NCBI GenBank assembly: GCA_037074615.1
Contig: CM073551.1
Location: 16,243,750-16,307,749 of the forward strand
Direction of reading: 5' to 3'
DNA: 64,000 bases
Origin: Leucaena leucocephala
Taxonomy: Eukaryota > Streptophyta > Magnoliopsida > Fabales > Fabaceae
The position numbers and the translations under genes were made by a program. The notes under the pieces were generated by a model. That model made no database searches. It was not told the origin of the DNA and was given only the letters and a program-made list of their open reading frames with translations. Below, piece after piece: positions 59,053 to 64,000 of the stretch; positions within the stretch are counted from its first letter, which is position 1, and every line of letters starts with the position of its first letter.

Positions 59053-60061
59053 TCACATAATTTCTAAGTCAGACATGACGTCCATAAGTAAATTCTTCTG
59101 TGCCACAAGGGGACATTCAACAAATATCCTTAGTTGGTCCACATCCCCCATGAGAACTCTATAAATCTTGGTAACATGAGTTGGGGTAATGTCATAATCC
59201 TGAATCATATTCCAAACTTCTTCACCCGACAATTGTGGAAGCTTTCTAGAACTCTCTCTAATTGCTTGATTTCCTTCTCTTATAGCTTGTGCCATTTCAG
59301 ACATAATCTACTTAATCTCAATTAACTCACAATCCTTTTCTTTACTTGAATTCACTTTTTGCTTCTTCCTAGTAGAACCACTTGCAACATTATTAACATT
59401 CACATCTTCAAAAGTTTGTAGACAGTCAATATTGACATTATGTTGGGATGCAATATTATTGTTGTTGACATCTTCAACGAAGTCCTCCTCATCAATTGAG
59501 TGACGATTCTTTCGCATGTCACCAATAGTATGACTTTCATCCCCTGATGCTCTATTAGAGCCATATAAGATAACCATCTTGTTATAGTTCAAAAAAGGAA
59601 TATTTCTCCACTTGGTAGCTTTAGGCTTTGACTGTAAAGAACAAATTTAAAATAATATGAATATTAATAAATAAATTAGATGAGAATAAAGTTGTTTGAA
59701 CAATTCTTTAAACAAACATTAAGATAAACTAACCTCAATAAGTTGCTCCCAAACTTCATCTTCTGCTTCCCACAATTGTGTTGATAGGTTCCAAGCAAAC
59801 CCACTTAATCCATTTTTAAAAATATCATAAATATCAGAGAAGTTTTTTTTAAGTTTCCCATCTGTTCTTAATCCTCTGTTTATCCATTTCAACATCAAGC
59901 AAAGCAGTCATCTCTTTCACAATATTGTTATATGCAGTGCCTGTAAATTGCGCACTTACTTTGTTGCCAATATTATATTGTTCCATGAAGGCATCTACAA
60001 GATAATCATCCATTGCTCTTGTCCAATTCAAACATTGTTTACTCTTTGATCTTGGAGGCAT
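59053..60061 (-). pseudogene. PIF/Harbinger Myb-like (ORF1) protein, frameshifted
   Basis: The first exon starts MPPRSKSKQCLNWTRAMDDY at 60061 and runs through a Myb/SANT-like DNA-binding fold (YLVDAFMEQYNIGNK, NIVKEMTALLDVEMDKQRIK, NRWE). Then a TAA appears at a run of eight A's (59843-59850). The expected continuation FSDIYDIFKNGLSGFAWNLS is readable just after, in another frame. A second exon block (59592-59308) and a third (59304-59053, EEVWNMIQDYDITPTHVTKI, FVECPLVAQKNLL) give the usual C-terminal region. In active PIF/Pong elements this protein works with the transposase in binding ends and nuclear import. Stops separate the pieces, so it is a pseudogene. Confidence 0.78.
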
Positions 60062-60313
60062 ACTATTACAATAATAATAAAGCAATAGACCATCAAAACA
60101 TAATAGAATATATAGCATACATGAAAGTCGATCTTCAAACTTATAGAATACATGACATAATTAAAACAAATAACAATACATCAAATCTAACGATACTTAA
60201 AACAAGTCCATAACAACACAAATTCAAATTGATTAAGGTGCATTACCATCGCTACTCATTCGCCTATTTTGATAATATATCCACATCTCAATTGCTATGG
60301 AATCTCTTATAAG

Positions 60314-61461
60314 CTATCCTTGAATAGCCTCTTCATTGTCACCATGCCCATCATGATTATTTTCAATATACTCAAGTTGACTTGTAAGTTCATGATCTAC
60401 TTCTTTTATAATATCCTCATTAGGGTCGGCGCTCATTAAGAAGTTATGGAGAATGCAACATGCTCCAATGATAAGGGTTTGTGCTTTTATTCCATAAGTA
60501 GGCTCAGATGAATAGGTTAAAATGTCAAATCTTATTTTTAAAACACCAAACGTTCTCTCAATCGCATTACGAAGGGATGAATGCCGTAAATTGAACCCCT
60601 TATAATTTTGGGGTGGATTTCTTTGTGAGTACTCTTTCAAATGATAACAGACTCCTCTATAAGGTGTAATGAGTCCACTAGTTAGCATGAAGCCAGCATC
60701 CACAAGGTAGTATTTACCTTCAGGAATTTTGAGATTATCTTCTCGTGTCAATGCATTTTTCATAATCCTAGAGTCAGATGCTGTGCCTTCCCATCCAGTG
60801 AGCACATAAGTAAATTTTAAATCAAATGTGCAAGCTACTAACACATTTTGTTTCGAAAATTCTTTCCTGTCACGATATCTAGGAGCATCTTTAGCTACCA
60901 CTTTCACACTTATATGTGTTCCATCTACAGCACCAACACAATCCTTAAAGAAAGGGTAGAACCTATAATTTGCATGGATTTCAGGAGAGACAATTGTCCC
61001 ATCAGGTTGGACAATAAATTTGTCTCCTACTTCAATGATGGATCCTAATACATTATGGAGATGACGACTAATTGTCTCACCAGATTGTCGAAAGAAGAAA
61101 TTTACCACACGATTTTTTGCCTTATGCCCTAGTATGTAAAGAGTTTTAGCCACTTGTTCTTCCATTGTAGCCCATCTCGTAGGTTTTAATGCCCCTCTCT
61201 TTCTAGTAAGCCACATAATGTTAGAAAAGCTATAGGAGTCATACGGATGATGTTACGACTCTTTTCACTAGTACTTAACTGACTCATTATTTCTTCATGC
61301 ACCCTTTCCTTTTCTGAACTCATACTATAACTTATTTTTCTTTTACGGTATCTTCTCCAAATTACAAGGTAGACAAAAACACACGTGAGTAATGTTATAG
61401 CTTTTTGACGCAAATCCAGCCATCGACGCAAGACTTTGTTATTTTGAAATGTCGATTCCAT
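60314..61461 (-). pseudogene. PIF/Harbinger transposase (DDE family), one frameshift
   Basis: The N-terminal part (61461-61189) ends IIRMTPIAFLTLCGLLEREG. The rest (from 61216, after a frame change) continues LKPTRWATMEEQVAKTLYIL, then the DDE domain: DCVGAVDGTHISVKV (first Asp), YYLVDAGFMLTSGLITPYRG (second Asp) and NAIERTFGVLKIRFDIL (Glu). All three acidic residues are present. The protein cuts and moves the element. The two halves are joined by a run of four G's near 61190, where one more G would keep the frame. A single-base deletion, or an assembly error in the run, explains this. Apart from it, the 300-codon C-terminal frame is open. Confidence 0.87.
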
Positions 61462-61639
61462 CTAACAACTGTTATAAACAGATTACAAATAATAATTTAT
61501 TAAAATAAATGTCAAATAATGTAGCATAGTGAATACAATGCAGAACAATAATGCATCAAACATTGCTTTTGAAGTGTCTCATTCATAGAACAATAAACTA
61601 TAAATAGAATAGGATAAAAACAAAACCCATCTCACGATG

Positions 61640-62312
61640 CAAAAATGAGAAACTGGAGCAAGTTCAAAAATTAAAATATCAGAGAATCTGCAATTTAAAC
61701 TGTACCAATTCAACTCTCAGTGGGACAAAGATATTGGAGATATGAGATATTTACTGAAAACAAAATAAGCACACTGTAAAGAATTAAAATACACCATTCA
61801 AAAGCTGGAGCAAGAAAATAAAGAATTGAGGGGATCACTGAAAGAACTCCAGGAAGCTCAAATTCAATAAGCAAATGAACTATCGGTCTTGAAAATAAGA
61901 TAGCAGCTATAAAAATTGATAGGAGAGCTGAATGGCTATCGATCTGAATTGGAAAATAAGAAAGACGCAACAGAACTATGAAGCAAATGGAAAATAAACT
62001 GAATGGCTCCATTCATTGCAAAATGAACTTGATAGATACGAGTCCACCAAGTGTCAACTTCTCCTCAAAGGGAAGACTTTATAGATGGAAAGTGACTCAA
62101 GAGAAAAGCTTAAAGAAGTTTTTGATGCTTTAAACAGAGCAAATACTAAGTTGGACGAGAAAATACATGAAGCAAATAAAATGGAATATGAATTGCAAAT
62201 ATGGACGTCAATTGTTGAACGGTTGAAGAATGATCGTGAACAAAATCATGTGATACGTAAAGAAATGGAAAACTCACTTCTTGCACAAGTAAATTGCAAT
62301 AGAATGACATAA
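61640..62312 (+). pseudogene. Captured fragment of an At4g38062-like coiled-coil gene
   Basis: Plus-strand blocks in changing frames read CEKLEQVQKLKYQ (about 61660), KLEQENKELRGSLKELQEAQ and IQ-stop-ANELSVLKIR (61808-61890), GYRSELENKKDATEL (61937-61980), and an open stretch at 62085-62312 starting MESDSREKLKEVFDALNRAN. The wording, especially QENxELxGSLKELQEAQIQ, is that of the long plant coiled-coil proteins related to Arabidopsis At4g38062, whose function is not known. At least three stops and frame changes are present. The fragment is from the middle of the protein and lies on the strand opposite to the transposase, upstream of it. Confidence 0.7.
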
Positions 62313-62966
62313 AGAAATCAAACGCATGTAGTCAAAGTTTTTCTGCAAAATAGGGGAGAATGTATAAGCCTTGTCGGATGTATCCAAAAAAGGAAAAGGG
62401 GAACATCAACTCATAATCGAAAAGCCTAGAAAAGAAAGAGGAAAAATGCAAGGTAAAAGAGGAACCTGGGGTAGTCCGACAACAATTTCTAGATCCCTTC
62501 AAAACCAGAACTAGCACAGATAGATACAATAAAAGGGCAAGTATAGGAGTGAGAGAGAGAAGATACAAGGAACGAAGAAGGAGAAGGGTAGAAGAGGTTA
62601 CTTGAACAAAGTCGACGGTGGTGGTTATCGGAGTATGTAACAGTGACCAGCAACGGTTGTTGGAGGTGTGCACCGACGAGTAAGGAGCCTGTGTACTCGG
62701 AAGACGGGAATGGAGGAAATGAGAAATGAAAAAGTGTTTTTACACCCCAAAGGCAAATATGAAAAATCAAAAAATTAGCAAGGGTAATTTAGTCAGGATA
62801 ACACATAATATTTCTCACCCCTAAAAAAAACCCAAATTGGAAGGGTGAGAGAGAGGGGTAGGGGAGCAGAAAAAGACAAAAATTCCCCTCCTTTCCCCTC
62901 CATTTTTCCCAACCAAACACACTTATATCTCCCTTCTCCTCCAAAACCCCACAACCAAACAATGCC
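62313..62966. other. Harbinger right subterminal and probable transposase promoter
   Basis: Between the coiled-coil fragment and the right TIR there is no coding signal. A CT-rich, transcript-leader-like stretch on the minus strand (62460-62730) suits a 5' leader. The last 140 bp repeat the G-rich subterminal style of the left end. The transposase start is far away at 61461, so if this is its leader an intron would be needed. Confidence 0.35.
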
Positions 62967-63356
62967 TAAGAGTAGATTACCCTTGACTAAGATAAGAGAG
63001 AAAAGAGGAGAGCACTAGTGAAGTTTAAAAATAAGGGAAAATGACATCTGAGTCCCGTGGAAGTAATTAAATGCCAAAAAAGTCCCAAGAAATGGCAAAA
63101 TTGCCCTTAAGGCTTAAATTTTTTATTTCTTTTTCTGGAATCCCTCTCTCATCTGTATCAAAATCTCCTTTCTCTCTCTCTTCGTTCCACTGCCTTAATC
63201 TCCTCCCCATCTCACAGGAAAATTAGCAACTTGTCCCTTTCATGCGCGTATAAAGAAGTAATTTAAGAAGAATCCAACCAATACTCCACAAAATTGAAAG
63301 ATAAAAAAGAAACAGAATGCAAAAACAAAAGAAGCTGAGTGCCCAAATGCAAATAC

Positions 63357-63654
63357 CTGAAGATGAAGATGAACTGGCTACTCCATGGAAATGGGTTTGT
63401 CGTCTGCTACATTTATATAGAGAGAAATCCAGATGGCTCAATTGAAGTCTTGATTTGGAATTTTTTGCGAGGAAACCAATTTTGGGAACAAAATTGCCAT
63501 TGGAGAAGTTGAATGGGGATTGAAGCCAAAGGCAGTGGAAGTTGCAGTCGCTCCGAGCATTTTGAAAGCTGAAGACACAAGAATGTTTGGGCACAAAAAT
63601 TATAGCACTTCTATGAGAGATTCTTGTTCCTTTTTCTATTCTGTTATGGTACAA
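63357..63654 (-). pseudogene. Possible captured first exon with targeting peptide
   Basis: A minus-strand frame without stops ends VASSSSSS just before a donor (TCAG|GTATTT at 63357/63356). It is rich in Ser, Phe, Arg and Asn (for example SPFNFSNGNFVPKIGFLAKN) and low in acidic residues, like the transit peptide exon of a plastid protein. I do not recognise the gene. No second exon is found on this strand, and the frame continues into intron-like sequence. Confidence 0.35.
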
Positions 63655-63740
63655 AAAATTTTATGAATGATTATTGTGATTATTACTGCTGTAACTGTGG
63701 ATCAAAATGCATACTATGTTTGCTGTCGTTTGCTGTCATT

Positions 63741-63814
63741 TGTTAGTTGCAGGTGCTGGGGTTGTTAGTTACAGGTGCTGGGGTTGTTAGTTGCGGGTGC
63801 TAGAGTTGTTAGTT
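63741..63814. repeat. Tandem repeat of 22 bp, about 3.3 copies
   Basis: The unit tgttagttgcaggtgctggg-gt is repeated three times with single changes, plus a partial fourth. It lies just before the acceptor site of the heat-shock-factor-like exon. Confidence 0.9.
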
Positions 63815-63826
63815 TTCTATTAGCAG

Positions 63827-64000
63827 AACCAGAAAGACAGAGTTTAAAAGAAAAAATAGAGAGGCTGAAACATGAAAGTGAACAACTTCGTCCAAAGTTA
63901 GATAGACATGAACAAAAATGGCACGCAAGTGAAATTAAAATATGATGCTTAAATGAGAGATTGGAAAAGTTGGAAAGGACACAACAAAAGATGGTCTCTT
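63827..64000 (+). pseudogene. Captured exon of a class A4 heat shock factor-like gene
   Basis: After the acceptor ttctattagcag the plus strand reads EPERQSLKEKIERLKHESEQ, then LRPKLDRHEQKWHASEIKI, stop, CLNERLEKLERTQQKMVS up to the window end. This is the HR-A/B oligomerisation coiled coil of HSFA4-type factors, with the typical RHEQ and QQKMVS phrases. The DNA-binding domain would be in an earlier exon and is not seen. The in-frame TGA (near 63946) shows that this piece is not functional as a factor. Confidence 0.7.

Larger units (their letters stand above)
57008..62966 (-). mobile_element. PIF/Harbinger transposon carrying host gene fragments
   Basis: This 5959-bp element has short TIRs, GGGTATGTTTGGTTC on the left and GGCATTGTTTGGTTG (complement) on the right, with similar G-rich subterminal DNA (ggaggggagg / ggaggggaaaggagggg). 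It is flanked by TAA on both sides (57005-57007 and 62967-62969), the expected 3-bp target. Both element genes read on the minus strand: transposase (61461-60314), then the Myb-like protein (60061-59053). Downstream of these lie FKGP and CRM-protein fragments (58165-57340), and upstream, on the plus strand, a coiled-coil gene fragment (61640-62312). Both transposon genes are frameshifted, so this copy is not autonomous now. Confidence 0.93.
54060..63034 (+). mobile_element. Tat/Athila-like Ty3/gypsy element, 5' part, invaded by PIF/Harbinger
   Basis: A TGATGATAAGACCC start at 54060 opens an LTR of about 1.5 kb. The primer-site region TGCCGCCATATTGTCGGGGA at 55620 is a decayed form of the TGGCGCCGTTGCCGGGGA typical of Tat and Athila elements. 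A long leader leads to GTGTCTAGGAACTCTAA at 56991, matching the gag start (M)SRNS of these families. The frame resumes after the Harbinger insertion as KSRLPLTKIREKR (62968-63006). It then runs into a Mutator-like boundary at 63035. No later gag, pol or 3' LTR is in the window. Confidence 0.65.
63035..64000. mobile_element. Probable Mutator-like element (Pack-MULE type), left end
   Basis: From 63035 the sequence starts GGGAAAATGACATCTGAGTC and continues with the kind of 80-100-bp end (cccaagaaatggcaaaattg) seen in plant MULEs. It interrupts the Tat-like gag remnant. It is followed by two exon-like pieces of unrelated genes on opposite strands, the picture expected of a Pack-MULE. The other TIR and the 9-bp duplication would lie beyond the window, so the call cannot be completed. 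Confidence 0.45.

Noticed and set aside
62332..62770. Two overlapping minus-strand frames (113 and 93 codons)
   Set aside because: Composition fits an untranslated CT-rich leader near the Harbinger right end, and no domain is seen.
1..64000. CRISPR arrays, bacterial operons, ribosome binding sites and tRNA or rRNA genes
   Set aside because: None seen. The direct repeats present (GTCGCGAC arrays, CACTA ends) have irregular spacers and lie inside plant transposons.

Overview
This window looks like nuclear DNA of a flowering plant, most likely a eudicot. It is AT-rich, its genes have introns, it carries a YABBY transcription factor gene and a PLS-type pentatricopeptide repeat gene, and it is crowded with plant transposon families. 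I cannot name the species. Only two host genes are readable as near-complete units. The first is a seven-exon YABBY gene of the FIL/YAB1 type (minus strand, 1871-5177). I assembled it from splice junctions because most of its exons are too short to appear as open frames. The second is an intronless 627-codon PPR gene (minus strand, 40250-42133), whose ancestral DYW tail survives downstream only as a decayed relic.

The rest is largely nested mobile elements. 1-1200: a partial Copia-type LTR and a CACTA end. 1385-1535: a Stowaway MITE beyond the YABBY 3' end. About 7985-17940: a decayed CACTA element with TNPA-like and tnp2-like pseudogenes, split by a second CACTA of the same family (11857-15085, TSD TGG). 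21690-32559: a full-length but broken RTE-type LINE (minus strand, about 20-bp TSD). It is split by a very young non-coding LTR retrotransposon (22697-30431, TSD CCTTT) with two 2004-bp, almost identical LTRs and arrays of the palindrome GTCGCGAC. 32842-35100: a decayed element with short Copia-like LTRs. 39442-39701: another Stowaway. 44639-53540: parts of a third CACTA family, separated by a decayed Ty3/gypsy element with a gag zinc-knuckle relic. 54060-63034: the 5' part of a Tat/Athila-like Ty3/gypsy element, invaded at the start of its gag by a PIF/Harbinger element (57008-62966, TSD TAA).

The most interesting object is the PIF/Harbinger element. Besides its transposase and Myb-like genes, each broken by a frameshift, it carries fragments of three unrelated host genes. 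These are the 3' end of a fucokinase/GDP-fucose pyrophosphorylase (FKGP) gene with an intron junction, two exons of a CRM-domain splicing factor, and a stretch of an At4g38062-like coiled-coil gene. Next to it (63035 to the window end) a Mutator-like boundary encloses an exon of possible plastid-protein origin and an HSFA4-like heat-shock-factor exon. The right end of the window is therefore a zone where two kinds of DNA transposon appear to have collected host exons. All family assignments come from reading translated sequence by eye. No database search was possible.
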